DNA of 64,000 nucleotides from Agarophyton chilense (taxonomy: Eukaryota; Rhodophyta; Florideophyceae; Gracilariales; Gracilariaceae): positions 1 to 64,000 of the forward strand of contig JARGXX010000017.1 of assembly GCA_030374765.1 (NCBI GenBank), read 5' to 3'. Under the pieces are notes generated by a model that was given only the letters and a program-made list of their open reading frames with translations, did not search any database and was not told where the DNA came from. This document shows, in pieces, positions 33,987 through 45,271 of the stretch. Both the position numbers and the translations under genes were made by a program. How positions within the stretch are numbered: position 1 is the stretch's first letter; each line of letters opens with the position of its first letter.

Positions 33987-34402
33987 TGTAACGCAATGAC
34001 TGTTGACTCAGCGTACGGGTCTCGCCCGGTGGTAGCGTGGTAGAGCGGGTGCTAAGATTCGAACACTTGATGGCGGCACTCCGAGAGTACTGGATGCAAT
34101 GGGCTGGCGTTTATTGCGTAGTCATATTGGTTCGAGCTACGGAAACGAAGGCTTGAAGACCAATCGGTGGAACCAATATACCAAATGGGGTTACTTAGTA
34201 TCCTAACAGTGCCTACATTACTCTAAGGGAGAAGCGTCACTCGAGCCCAGTAAATAGTACTGGCGAGGCACTGGGATCTCCCTGGCACTGTATTGCTAAT
34301 CTATTACACTAATTCAAATTATTTAATAATCTAAATCAGTCCAGCTGAGGTCGGCCAGTCCACGTGTCGCCTGTAACATACCTCAAGGCTCGGCGGCTTA
34401 CA
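33987..34402 (-). repeat. 5' LTR of gypsy copy B
   Basis: 416 bp reading from TGTAAGCCGCC at 34402 down to TTACA at 33987, followed by the TGGTCTCCCG primer site on the minus strand. It differs from both copy A LTRs at many positions. Confidence 0.9.
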
Positions 34403-34466
34403 TGTACCAACCGTTATTATCGCTCCTTCACACCCTCAGAGGATTCGACGAGAACCCACGATAGCA

Positions 34467-36248
34467 GTGGGTTTTCGAGAACGCCTCACCAGAGCCACCT
34501 CTAGGCCAGGAACACCACAACGAGAACCCCGTAAGACCAAAGGAATTAGAGAGAATATTCTTGTAGGGCTTGCTGAACTTCTCTGGCCCTGTCTCCGTGA
34601 GCTCTGCTCAGCCCATGTGGAATCCATTGTGAACATGCGACTCGCTATGGCGATCGCTGACCCTACAGATTACCTCATTATGCGAATCGTCCCCAAGGTC
34701 ATGGAGTCTGAGCTATTCTTAGAGTCCCTCATTCGGGCCGTTCAAAGAGCAGTCACCAGCCAGTCAGGGGTTACGGTTCCTAGGACCACTCCACAAGTCA
34801 ACCATCCGGATTCCATATGGCAACCTTCTACCGAACCCAGGAGTAGCAGTACTACCCGCCTCTCGCCGGGAACGCCATCAGGAAAATCCAAGGGTGAGAC
34901 AATCTAGGAGCAGAAGAGAGGCTCCTCGTCTAGAAGAGAGACGGATATCCCTTCCCAAAAGACAATATGAGATACAGTAACCTCAGGGCTCCATCGGACC
35001 TGAAAGAGAGATCGATCCTTTATGTCCCTATTCCGCGGGAATGAAAAGAAAAAACCGCAGGAGAAATAAGAACAGAAAGAGTAAAAGAAGAGACCATTCG
35101 GACACATGTGATTTCAAATCGGCCTCGACCGAATCGACCAACTCCGATGTGGATGAGGCTGCCGTTCGAGGCATCAAACCACTGACAACCTCAGAAGAAC
35201 CTTTCCTTATGGTTCTAGACTACCGTAATTATCGGCTGGCCGACAGGTCCCCGAAATATTCTGGTTCAGTGGCTCGCAGACTCGCCAAATGGGCCAAACG
35301 GATGCAACTAACCATAACGGACAAGTCCTTGGGTTGCAATCCCATTGCTGTCCTTAGGTTTCTCAATTTGTTCCGTAGGCCTGCGATCGGAACGGTGTCG
35401 ACGAAGGCGCCGCTCTGTACCTTTTCCAATTCTTTCTTACAGGACAGCCGCGTGACCGAGTGGTTTCGAAGATATCTGGCACAACTGACCTCGTGGATGC
35501 TCAAGACCGTGAGCTAAGCAGGTCATACCCTCAGGTTGTTCAATACCTTTTGGAAACTTACGCCAGGGATGAAGTTATAATGGATGCCTACCAGGAAGTA
35601 ATATCCTTCAGGCAGAGCTCTAACATGACCGAATCGGCTTTCGCAGACGATCTATGGAAGAAGGCTTACCGATGTGGAAACGTGTTCTCCGAAGGACGCC
35701 TTAAACATCACTTCATCACGGCATTGATCCCTGCCATTCGGACACATGTGCACAATTACCACACGGAAAACCCGCAATACTGTTTGCGAAGGCTCGTTAC
35801 CTACGCCAAGGGTTATGGCAAAATCTACAGGACCTCCAGGTGCAACGCTGATATAAACAGAGGACACGCAACTCTATTGCAGAAACCCAACCAAGCCAAT
35901 TTTTTTAGCTTCACGGAGTCGAAAATGGATGCTTCACTCATTCACGCCGATTCGGGAGATGTCCTCGCGGTCAATTTTAGTGCTTCTCCGTCTGGGCCCC
36001 TATCACATACCTTCCAGGGAATTACAGCGACCACTGGACCACCCACACCCAGGTATTGTCCCCTTCCGCCCCGCAAGGACGTTTTTGTTCGCTCCCAAAG
36101 GGCTTGCTTCCTATGCCTTTCCGTGAACCAACCTTGTGACTGTATGATGTATCTGCCTGAAGACGCACGCAAAAACCTACTAGCCCTGTGGGAAGAGAAT
36201 TGCCGAGTGGGGAGATCCGAAGGAATGTATAACAGGGCACAGCAATGA
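34467..36248 (+). pseudogene. gag of gypsy copy C
   Basis: Three overlapping frames: 34467-34907, 35041-35517 and 35460-36248. The last covers the capsid-like domain and runs past the C-terminus through CFLCLSVNQPCDCMMYLPED, showing the cysteine-rich region that copies A and B lost to a stop. The order and basic tract match copy A. Confidence 0.75.
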
Positions 36249-36452
36249 ACCAGAGGGACCTCTGGAAGCTCACGCTACGCCACGCCTTCGGATACTTTGA
36301 TCAAAGCTCTCCAGGTCCACGCCATTGTAGATCCTACGAACGACCCCGTGGAAAAACCCTATCCTCAGGAAGAAACGGAAAACCCATCGGAAAACTCCTA
36401 GAGGGACGAAGGCGAGGCAAATCCTCCCTCTCAAAGCCCCTGTCTCAACCAA

Positions 36453-37513
36453 TTGGACGATCATGAGCCAAAAAGCTCCTCACCTCCCAATACAACCCAC
36501 CTACAATTGACCACTCAGGATGAACCACAATTGGAACGCAGTAACGACCCCGTCTGCATCCTCAGGAAAGAGAACTATAAAGTTCGAGTAACCGTAGGAC
36601 TTCGTTCCAAAAATTCTCGAGTGACCACAGCTGTATTGGACACAGGCGCTGGTCCCAACGTGGTCCATCCTAAGCTGCTCTCACTGGGTTGGCAAGATTT
36701 CGTTCAGGCAAGGTAGACCCCTAGGATTACCGATGCGTCTCGTAGAGCAATGGACAATAAAGCGATAGTTCCACTTCACCTCCAAGTCCGCACGTGGTTT
36801 CTTGTATGTCCTAACTTGGGCGCCGAGGCAATCCTAGGGACCTCCTTTATCGACCGATACATTAAGGCCATTTATCCAGGCCCTAGGAAAGTTGCGTTTT
36901 ACCGCGTACCTTCCATCTCCATAACTGGTTCAACCCCAGGGCCAGAAGCAAACCGCAAACGAGCGGTTGTCTCCGAAAACACGAAGCCCAATAAGGTTCG
37001 CCTGTCAAAAAGGCCATAACGATGACGCCGATGACCCAAATCGCTGTATCGGTCCCTTCCCAGTCCTCAGGTCTCGTAACGATTCAGAACCACCCGAAAA
37101 TGGTTCTGAAGCATCTTACCTTGACGGCCAATGGAGTAATGGACATCCACCCCAACAGGTCCTTATTGGTCACAATCAGCAACTTCCGAGATAAACCCAT
37201 GTGGTTACCTAAAGGTACAGTGATTCGTATCAATCTACCCGCGCCCAAGGACATTATGGAGGCCGAAATGGATAATCTTGCGACCCCAACTCCCGACGAG
37301 GACATCGACTCTTGGGAGGGGATGGTCACCATCGGCGAAGAATTCGAATCCTATAGGCCCAAGGTACTTGATCTCCTCACGGAATACCAGGCCATGTGGT
37401 CAGGTAGATTGGGCAAAATCAGAGCCACCACACACCGCATTGACCTTCAGGATGATGCTAGACCACAGTTCCAGCACCCATACCGTACCGGTCTTAAAGG
37501 TAAGCTCCGATAG
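36453..37513 (+). pseudogene. Protease and pol N-terminus of gypsy copy C
   Basis: AVLDTGAGPNVVHPKLLSLG holds the protease active site, and AILGTSFIDRYIKAIYP the later motif. A TAG at about 36714 and small indels break the frame. A 163-codon stretch follows (LLVTISNFRDKPMWLPKG...RIDLQDDARPQFQHPYRT), ending at the truncation point. Confidence 0.75.
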
Positions 37514-37893
37514 TATGAACGAACAAAAGTTGTGATCTATGTAATGATAGAGTCTAAAATTTTTAAAGATTCTCGTATAGTTGTAGGAGGATTTATCTTT
37601 AAAAATGCTGTTTTAGGATGCGGGGGATCAATATGTCACGAAACTTTAGACGGTTTATCTTCTAGTTGCCGCCGGACACGTTTGGTGTTGACATATACCT
37701 TCTGGGTCAGTAATTCTAAATATAGTAGTAAATTAATTTAAAACAGTAGTGGAGTGGCCACTTGGCACTGCAAGTAATGCTGGTCAAAATTTTGGGATAA
37801 GGTCAGAGACCGTACCCTGCCAACACCTTCTGTGTAATCTATAGAGTTTGATCTATTTCATATAGGGAACTTAACCTCCTTGAAAGTTGTGCG
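37514..37893. other. No recognised gene downstream of gypsy copy C
   Basis: The sequence changes character at about 37515 to AT-rich. One short plus-strand frame (37532-37741, IFKDSRIVVGGFIFKNAVLG) looks coding-like, but no family is recognised. Confidence 0.35.
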
Positions 37894-38535
37894 ATGAAGA
37901 CAGGATCCACTTTGGCTACAGCTACATCTTTTTTGTCGGCTATTTTCCAACTATCATATAGGGTTTACCGCTCTTCGACGCATATAGCCGATATTCTACA
38001 CAATTTTGGCTATTTTCCCAAACGTTTGCCTCTGCGATTTTTCACGTTGCCTTGTTACCATCCAAGTCTATTACATTTACCTTCTACGGTCGAGTAATCT
38101 CTCTTTCTCGGGTACAAGGCTTTAGTAGACCGTCGAGGTGTTTGTACGACATATTGGTCTTCTGATGTAGAAGAAATTTCTAGGTATAGTCCAACCTTTA
38201 CGGTTCAAAAGAGGTACCGAGATGCACTACACGTCTACCCAGCTAATTGGTTTCAAGAACTCTCGCAAAGAAAGACAGTGTACCTCGGTGTTCAGAACGC
38301 CTCAAACGTAGGGGAGACTCCATATTTCAGTTTTTCTTGGGCTATTCCGTCAGGTGCAGGTTCTCAGAATCCTGAGCAACCAGTGGCAATGGGCTAGTAC
38401 GGTTGTTGGTCTCAGTTACATGGGAATCGATGGCCTGTAAATCAGGGTAACTTAACGAGTTACGCTGTTTGGAATTCCGAAGATATGAAAAGAATCAATT
38501 TTTGCACGCAATTACGACTGAATAGAAACGCTTAA
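37894..38535 (+). pseudogene. Unassigned decayed gene, single frame with two stops
   Basis: One frame stays open from 37894 to a TAA at 38533, interrupted only by TAA at 38095-38097 and one TAG near 38397. The first part has a signal-like hydrophobic start (MKTGSTLATATSFLSAIFQL). The second is rich in aromatic residues (YWSSDVEEISRYSPTF, LHVYPANWFQELSQRKTVYL, ETPYFSFSWAIPSG, TSYAVWNSEDM). The open length with only two stops in such a region suggests a recently dead gene or captured sequence. No family was recognised. Confidence 0.4.
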
Positions 38536-38548
38536 CTTCTTCTCTGGA

Positions 38549-39184
38549 TTACGGACCTACAACTCGGAAGTGAGTTTGGCCATTTACTTCAATGAGAGGA
38601 TATAATCCGGTGATGTATGTTCTTTCTTGCACATAGCACATGTGATAGATGAGTCCTTGCCGCGACGTCACAAGTGCAAGACGAAGTTCGGGAAAGTTCA
38701 CCACTGAGCGAGTTTCTCTCCATCCTATGCGTCTTTGACGCAATGTCACGTTCGCATACGGCACTCGCATTATATGAACATAAAGGCGTCTGCATAAAGC
38801 AGGGCAGTTTCTTGGGCCATGTCATTGGAGTCAATCGTCGTGAATGGGAGGTCAGTGGATGGAACTGACTTTAGATAGCTGTGCGCTAGTTGTACGGCGT
38901 CCAAACCTATCTGAGGGTTTCCGTTCGCTGCCGGCGATACAGATGGAGATTCTGTTTCCACCCTTATCACTAGCAGCCATCCTCAACATCTTGGTAAAGT
39001 GAACCCTCGCATTGGACTTGAGAGCACGTAGTAAATAACCTTTTACTTGCTCGAATTGTAACAACTCCAAGTAGGTAGTCTTTCGCTGATCTTGACGGTA
39101 ACTTGCCACCAATTTACGGATGGCTGGGCCCAAGTCATCGACGTAGATGATGCGCGTTCTCCTGTAGAATAAGCATTTAAACAC
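38549..39184 (-). pseudogene. Unassigned decayed gene
   Basis: Minus-strand coding-like frames chained by shifts. The first, 39184-38852, includes GPAIRKLVASYRQDQRKTTY and QVKGYLLRALKSNARVHFTK. The next, 38970-38770, reads GLDAVQLAHSYLKSVPSTDL and ends MAQETALLYADAFMF. Composition looks like a soluble protein. No domain recognised. Confidence 0.35.
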
Positions 39185-40395
39185 CTGTGGAAAGCCTTAC
39201 TGAGGCGTACCGATAACTTGGCTTTCGTTTATCCAGACTTCTGGCTGGTATCGCAAAGAGCAAGAATTTCTGATTAAATCAAGTGGTTAGTCGCGGGAGA
39301 CCTCTGAAGATACTTTATCGCTTCCAACTAAGAGCTAACTCCTCCCTCAGATGGATTTAATGAGACTATTTTACAAATTTTTATTGATCCTCTTCGAGGT
39401 CATGTAAAAAGTACGGCAGTCTAAGATAGGCCTTACCTTCATTCACTCTATGTTGGTTTCAGCCACAACGCGTGGGAGTAAATTAAATCCAACACCAAAA
39501 CGGGGTCCTCTCCAGAAATTTTCTGGCTCCTCAATGAAGGCTACATTCGCTTGATGCCATCTTTCACTTTATCCGTGCCACGTGGTGTATGATCCGAAGA
39601 GGAATTCTCCAAGTAATAATATCGATAAGAGACGAACTTCCGATGCTGCAGATTCGTATAATTTAGCTTCTTCAGGCCTGGGTGCTTTCCTTCTTCTCTC
39701 GGGTAAGAATCACATTATTGTTGACTAAAGACCGTTGAGAACGAGACGGGCGTATGAAGTGACGTCGAGGGACATTCTCATATGATCAGTTGGAGGGGCT
39801 CGACTCGTTGTGATCCTATTTCTCGGAGAGAGACTGTGGTGCAACCTGTCCGGTGTGCCTCAGTCCTTCTTAGGTGAATTTTCATTCGTCCTCCCTCGAT
39901 CCCTGGTACGCAATACACGTGGAAGTTGGCGCAGCATTGCTCGTTAGTTTACATATTTTTTATCTGCATTATTTTAAGGTAGGAAGTTTACTGTAGTAAT
40001 CTACACTATATAGTGGCTCGGCGAGCTTGCCTTGTCGATTTGTAAACCTTCCCTAACCAGGTGTTTGTGGCTGTAAGTATTTTCCGCCTACGCGTGCTAC
40101 GACTCTCTTCGGAGGTTGTACCATGTTTTTCAGGGTAGCCTTACCCGCCTCGGGTCTTAGAGAGAAGTACCACCGCCGTAGTCGTCTGTTCATTTATTAC
40201 TTACTTATTGTCGCCCCAGTGTATTGATTTTCTATTTCGTTTACTTATTCTCGCCCCTGTGTAGTGATTCTCTATTTCGATTACTTTTGCTCCCATGCTG
40301 TACGCTTTGATCGCCCTACTGCTTGACCCCTTTTTCCTTTCTCCCTTTTCTCCACTCTCTTCGTTGGATACCCTTTTCACACCAATATCACTGGT
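39185..40395. other. No gene recognised
   Basis: No long open frame on either strand and no motif recognised. The segment 40200-40280 holds two near-repeats of a TTACTTATT...CGCCCC...GTGTA motif. Confidence 0.35.
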
Positions 40396-41065
40396 ATGAC
40401 TCCTTCTACACCACTCTTTCCGCTTAATGCGCAGCTTTGCCTCGGGATTACATTCCTAATTCGTCGTGCATTCCTGGGGATGTTCCGTTACTGTGCTATC
40501 TTCCAGAGGAGAGGTTACCGAACGTTTCGTGTTGTTTGGTCTCCAAACCTTGTACCACAGAGAGCTCTGAGAGAGGTTGCTTGTATCAAATAAACCTGAT
40601 AGATAGTCGGTATAGATCGTACTCTCGTGGCAGTTACTGTCGTTGACCTCCTGGTGCTTCCCATGATGCCAGAAAGCAGCCGGTTGGTCAGGAACCTTCT
40701 TATCCTTTACAATAGTTTTCTCCAACGTCTTGAGACGGTAACTTACACGATTGTGTCGGTTTTCGACGCCTTCGACATAGTCTACTGGTCCACAAAATCA
40801 TTCCAATAGATTGTTGACTTCCACCCATTTCCTTCATCGAGGAGGTGTTGCACCTGCAATTAAGGATTTCGATCTCCTCCACGAGGTAATTGTGAGCTTC
40901 GTGCGTAACGCGGAGCCGCTTCCACAAACTTTGATTACTGTCCCAGGAAATGGACCCTCCGCGAGTTCACCCGCTGGGGTTGAAACCTTCAGATTTGGGT
41001 TGTTTTTCGACTCCCTAGGCAGGAGTCTCGAGTTCTTGGGGCGCACATTTGAGGTCAGACCTTAG
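40396..41065 (+). pseudogene. Unassigned decayed coding region
   Basis: Three plus-strand frames follow one another with shifts: LPEERLPNVSCCLVSKP, then LVRNLLILYNSFLQRLETVTYTIVS, then HEVIVSFVRNAEPLPQTLI with a Pro/Ser segment. The hand-over of frames in one direction suggests one old gene. No family recognised. Confidence 0.3.
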
Positions 41066-41587
41066 ATATTCGAATGAAACGAGAGTTATACGTCACTGAC
41101 GGCTCGATTACACGTCACAACTGGATTGGCTTAAGAGGGCTGTTTGCTTGAAATGACGGTGATACCACCGGTATCCAGGTTAAAACTCCTAGAAAGGAGG
41201 AAACGAGACAAAAATGGCAGTGCGCTCAAAGAAACATCTGAAAAGAGAATTGGTATAATTAAACTAGATTCGAAGGGTCTGTCTAAATAGCAGTGAACGT
41301 GAGCACCCGTGACCGTGATTCTTTGGAAAATTTTGAAAATCTCAGCCATTTAAAAATAAGACACACTTTTTCGAACCTTTTCAAGATGATATACGGTGTC
41401 AGTCCACGATTAAACACAGATCAAATCCATGATCAAACCATTCCGACATTTTTGACTATTTGATGAAAGGTTCAACACTTGCTTACAGCAATTTCAACGA
41501 TGCACAACGCGCTTGATGGCAGAGATTACACCAATACAAATCTAGTCACTGCAACCCAAGCGTCACTCCCTGAAACCACCCCTTCCT

Positions 41588-42439
41588 TTGGCAAATGGTG
41601 AACGAATCCGTCTAACCGGTCATCTTTATAATCACAGAAGAGCAAGAGCAATAATGCGGTGTCATGAAATGAGATCAGTATTGGCCCCTGCTGACCACAT
41701 TCTTCTCACTAGCGAATATTTGGTACAGGGCATTAACCACAAAGTTTACCACAAACACGGAGTCCTACACCATCGATTCCTGATTGGACATGTCGATAAG
41801 TGGAAAAGGCTCACGACAGATATTGTACACGCCGATTCTCTCAATGCCCTGGGTACTAACAGTACTGTGTGACAGACTCCTCCGAGAGGTAGTGGGTAAC
41901 TTGTGTGCGCAGAAGACCAGTTTGACTGTATTGACGACGACCTTTTTCGAATGCTGAAGGCCATAGGTTCTATGTTTGAAGTCGTTCAGAGGCAGTACTT
42001 TGAGTGCCCAGGGGAGGAAGTGCCTGCAAGTTTGAACGTTTTGCTGGACTTGTGCAGAAAAGTGGATTGAATCCTCTCAGGCAATTTATTAAAATAAGAG
42101 TGTTGGCGCCACCGATTGTGCATTGTTTCTCACGTGAGGGGAGGTCTGGAACGTTTATTGCTATTGATAGAACGCTTCGACGGCTATAGGATGCGTTTTT
42201 GCTCATCAGGTGAAATTGGCGGAAACCCAGTGCCCGTAGAAGATATTTGAAAATTGGTGCGCAAGCCAAAAATCGATCGCAGCAAAATGGTACAGACGGG
42301 AGAACAATATCGACTTACCTATGAGACGTTGTGGGCTGGAATACACATCTGGCGGCATATAAAACTTCTTTTTGGTTCACATCCGTACATAAACCCCACT
42401 TCCAAAATGACCCTTTTACGGTGGAGCAACGGCCTGTGA
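41588..42439 (+). pseudogene. Protein tyrosine phosphatase relic
   Basis: Classical PTPs remove phosphate from tyrosine residues. Two hallmark blocks are present: the P-loop APPIVHCFSREGRSGTFIAI with the active-site Cys-x5-Arg (HCFSREGR) intact, and KIDRSKMVQTGEQYRLTYET, the C-terminal Q-loop region (MVQT-x-EQY). They lie in different frames (42004-42189 and 42254-42439). Just upstream, ECPGEEVPASLNVLLDLC fits the segment between the WPD loop and the P-loop, though WPD itself is not seen. Stops and at least two shifts separate the pieces. The 5' frame (41588-41872) may be its N-terminal part, but this is uncertain. Confidence 0.7.
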
Positions 42440-43040
42440 ATTCTTATGTTTGATGAAGCTCTTATTTTCTTTTTCATACAAACTGACACTGTTATCTAAC
42501 CGTTGGTCGGCTTTAGTATACTTGTGTCTGGAGCTATCTGTTTCTCCCATGATGTACAGCTCGGTAGTGGAAAATTGATGTGTGTGTAGAAATGTTACGA
42601 ACAGGCAAGCCGATCGCTTATTTGGCTCATTCGTGCTTGTGGAATTTGCTGGTGAGGTCTCGTGTGTGAGAGAAAAAGTGTGGAAACTCAATCTAGAAAT
42701 AGCCAGGTGTCCTTTTTACTGCACTTTCACTCGTCCAGGAAGGCGCAATGCCCACCATGGCAGGGAACGTGTAACAAAATTGGTGAAGACCCAATACATT
42801 TATCTGTTGGTAAGCTGTTGCTATATTGGAGATCAAAAAACCGATAATCTGCAAAGTTAATAATATATGCGAGCATGAATATGTCCTTGAGCACTTGCGA
42901 GCCTTTCCCCGCACGAGCGATCGGAACTTGAATTTGACAGAGGAACAAGTCGTCAGTGGTTCGTGAGAATGAAAGATGAAAATGCACGTGTGATGATGAC
43001 GAGAAAAACAGACGCAACGCAGCTGGTAGGCGAAAACTTG
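42440..43040. other. No gene recognised
   Basis: Short frames on both strands only. A minus-strand frame is possible in continuation of the next feature but has several stops. Confidence 0.35.
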
Positions 43041-43043
43041 GCC

Positions 43044-43855
43044 TCATACCCGACGATAATTGTCAAAACAGTCTTTAGAGCCAAACACTGGAGAGATTAA
43101 AGCATCTTCGGTGGTGCCAATGCGATTTGCGAAGCGCACCAGCTGTGGATCTACTGGATCTGGGTTGAGTCCTTTTTGGAGGCCTTTCCCAAACTTGGTT
43201 CGCAGGGTGGCGACTAGTCTAGCGCTTTTAAGACCACGGTCTACTTTTATCTGATAGGCAGCCGTGTCAAATGGAAAGCAGGCAGCGGTAGCGGTTACCG
43301 TGCCATAATGAGTGCTGGCTCGTTTCTTTTGCTTTTCCAAGAATCGACAGGCGATGCTGGCACGCAGAGAAAAGCTTAGAAGATGGACTTGGGGGGGTTA
43401 ATCGAAGAATGTTACGGCTGCGTAGTGGATTTCAGGCACTAGTCTTTGAACGCCTTCTGTAAAACCGTTTTGGTAGAACCGTAGAGTGTTTGGCGGCCGT
43501 TTTTCAAGAGAGAATTAGCGATTGTTGAGAACAAACACTTTTAAAGATGAGTCTTTAGTGCTCCCACGATATGGCGTGTGACAATTCTGGCGTCGTTTGA
43601 TTTCAGAGCCTGCAGAACGATGAAGACTGGCAACGACTGCAGAGCGTGCAGCGGGATGGGACTGGGGTCGGAATCGGGCGGCTGCTGAAGCACGACGTGA
43701 CGCGATTGCATGACGTGGTGCGACGATAATGATAAGCCATTCGCCACGTCAACTTGGAGCACAGCGTGTGAACCCAGGGTGCGCAGATGCAGTCCGTTAA
43801 AGCGTATATTCTTTCCCTGAGCAGATGCCAGCCCCTCATTCAACCTCGCTTGCAC
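43044..43855 (-). pseudogene. Unassigned minus-strand coding-like region
   Basis: Two minus-strand frames: 43855-43541 (NIRFNGLHLRTLGSHAVLQV...) and 43340-43044 (AAYQIKVDRGLKSARLVATL, then VRFANRIGTTEDALISP). About 200 bp with stops separates them. They may be parts of one broken gene. No domain recognised. Confidence 0.3.
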
Positions 43856-44103
43856 CCGGTCATTTTGCTTGTAATCTGACTGTGGTAAAAGCCTCTTCGT
43901 GGGAGATTCCTGGAGCGTTGACTACATTTTCTTTTCTGCATGCGATGTAGGAGCGCATTTGCAACCCATTGCAACCCATACAGGCATTCAACAGAATGAG
44001 CGATCTATTTCATAAGTGATATACTTGTTAGCCTCGCCACATCAAAAGGCGTGGCGACCGTAGCGTAAGAATGCATCCCTTCATTTTTTAGCAATTTCAA
44101 GTA

Positions 44104-44125
44104 GTAGATTTCGATCTACTATTGT
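44104..44125. repeat. Short palindrome upstream of the PIF/Harbinger relic
   Basis: TAGTAGAT-TTCG-ATCTACTA forms an 8-bp stem with a 4-nt loop just before the transposase relic. It may be a subterminal hairpin of that element. Confidence 0.5.
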
Positions 44126-44135
44126 AGGAGCTTGC

Positions 44136-45271
44136 GTGAAAATATCTGAAATTGCAATGAAGCCTCAGAATGCGCCCATAAAATCGTCAACGTCGCGGGT
44201 TACTGCGAGGAAGAATACAACCGTCGAGTCCGTTGCAGGGTACCTTAGAAATTCCTCTTTTAAAGAGATATATCGGATATCCCGCCAATGCTTTCACCGC
44301 CTCGTTGCACGAATAAATTCATATCTTTCAAAAAAGTGGACATGAGAACGAGATCTGGTCGTTCCAACATTTAAATTAAAACACGGCTGGAAGAAACGCT
44401 CCATTTCCTAACAGGAGAAGATGTGTCTGATATCTACCAACCATATCGTACACATAAATAGACTGTGTACTACATATTTCACGAAATTTGTTGAGCTCCG
44501 GATAGAGCGTCGCAACTTCCTGGTATTCCATGGAATGTTGAAGTTCTTCATAAGATGTCCTGCGGCTTCAAAACGTCATTTAGGGTTCTAAGCACTTTTA
44601 CCGGTTGTGTTGGAGCGTTCGATGGAATTTTGATTCAGATCAAGCCTTCAAATAACACGGCGAAGAATTGGTTCCGAAAAGAATTTCATGCACATTCAGT
44701 TCAGGTAGTAGTTGATTTGAAGTACTGCTTTCTCTTCTTTTCAGCTCTCTGTGTCGGTTTATCTCATGGTGCCTTGGCATATGTGTATTCCAATCTATCA
44801 CACTACTTCAAGGGTTTGAGGCTACAAGTAGAATCTTTAATTGTTGTTGATGAGTCGTATACCTGCAATGGAAGTCTCATTACTTCCCTTTCCGTGTCTC
44901 AGGAGCGTAAGTGGTACAAAAATGGTTACAATTTTTTTATATCGTCCCAAAAGATGCATGTGGCGCAAGCTTTTGGGGTTCTGCGACAGAAATGGCGAAT
45001 ATTGAAGATGATCGTAAACTACGAGGTTTCGAAATGTGCACAGATTGAGTGCATATGTATGATTTTACAGAATATTTTTATAGAGGAAAGGGAGAAAAGG
45101 GAAATCATATGGTCTCTCATTAAACTGAATAGGCTTGATGAAGAGTTTAGGGCTTGTTACAGTACATGTAAGGAGAAGTTATCGGTATGTATTCTTGAAA
45201 ACACGTATACAGGTCAATCTGAAGCTTCTGTTGCTTCTGCTAGGCGAGATGAACTCATTGAGATCGTTTGA
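44136..45271 (+). pseudogene. PIF/Harbinger-type transposase (DDE_4 nuclease), inactivated
   Basis: The N-terminal frame (44136-44345) has FKEIYRISRQCFHRLVARI, the usual fRms-x-x-xF-x-x-L segment. After stops and a frame change the 238-codon frame 44555-45271 carries the nuclease: GCVGAFDGILIQI (first Asp), a block VGLSHGALAYVYSNL where GS-x-HD is expected so the second Asp is missing, LIVVDESYTCNGSL, and MHVAQAFGVLRQKWRIL where R-x-x-VE-x-AFG is expected so the catalytic Glu is Gln. The long open nuclease frame contrasts with the loss of two catalytic residues. The second (DNA-binding) gene of the family is not seen nearby. Confidence 0.75.

Larger units (their letters stand above)
28484..34402 (-). 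mobile_element. Ty3/gypsy retrotransposon, copy B (truncated, inverted)
   Basis: Minus-strand copy with its 5' LTR at 34402-33987, gag, protease, RT, RNase H and the first part of integrase. It stops in the integrase core at 28495, next to the copy A 3' LTR. The segment 28495-33606 mirrors 19040-24150 of copy A almost base for base, including most stop codons; a block of 113 residues in RT/RNase H is identical. The LTR and leader outside this block are much more diverged. Confidence 0.88.
34440..37513 (+). mobile_element. Ty3/gypsy retrotransposon, copy C (5' fragment)
   Basis: Plus-strand fragment of the same family, starting inside the gag N-terminus about 40 bp past the copy B LTR and ending just before the RT domain (QHPYRTGLKGKLR). 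It is independently mutated and often keeps sense codons where A and B have stops: TGG for TGA in KWAKRMQLTI, TCA for TGA in MWSGRLG, AAG for TAG in NKVRLSK. It is therefore the best guide to the ancestral coding sequence in the gag-protease region. No LTR of its own was found. Confidence 0.85.
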
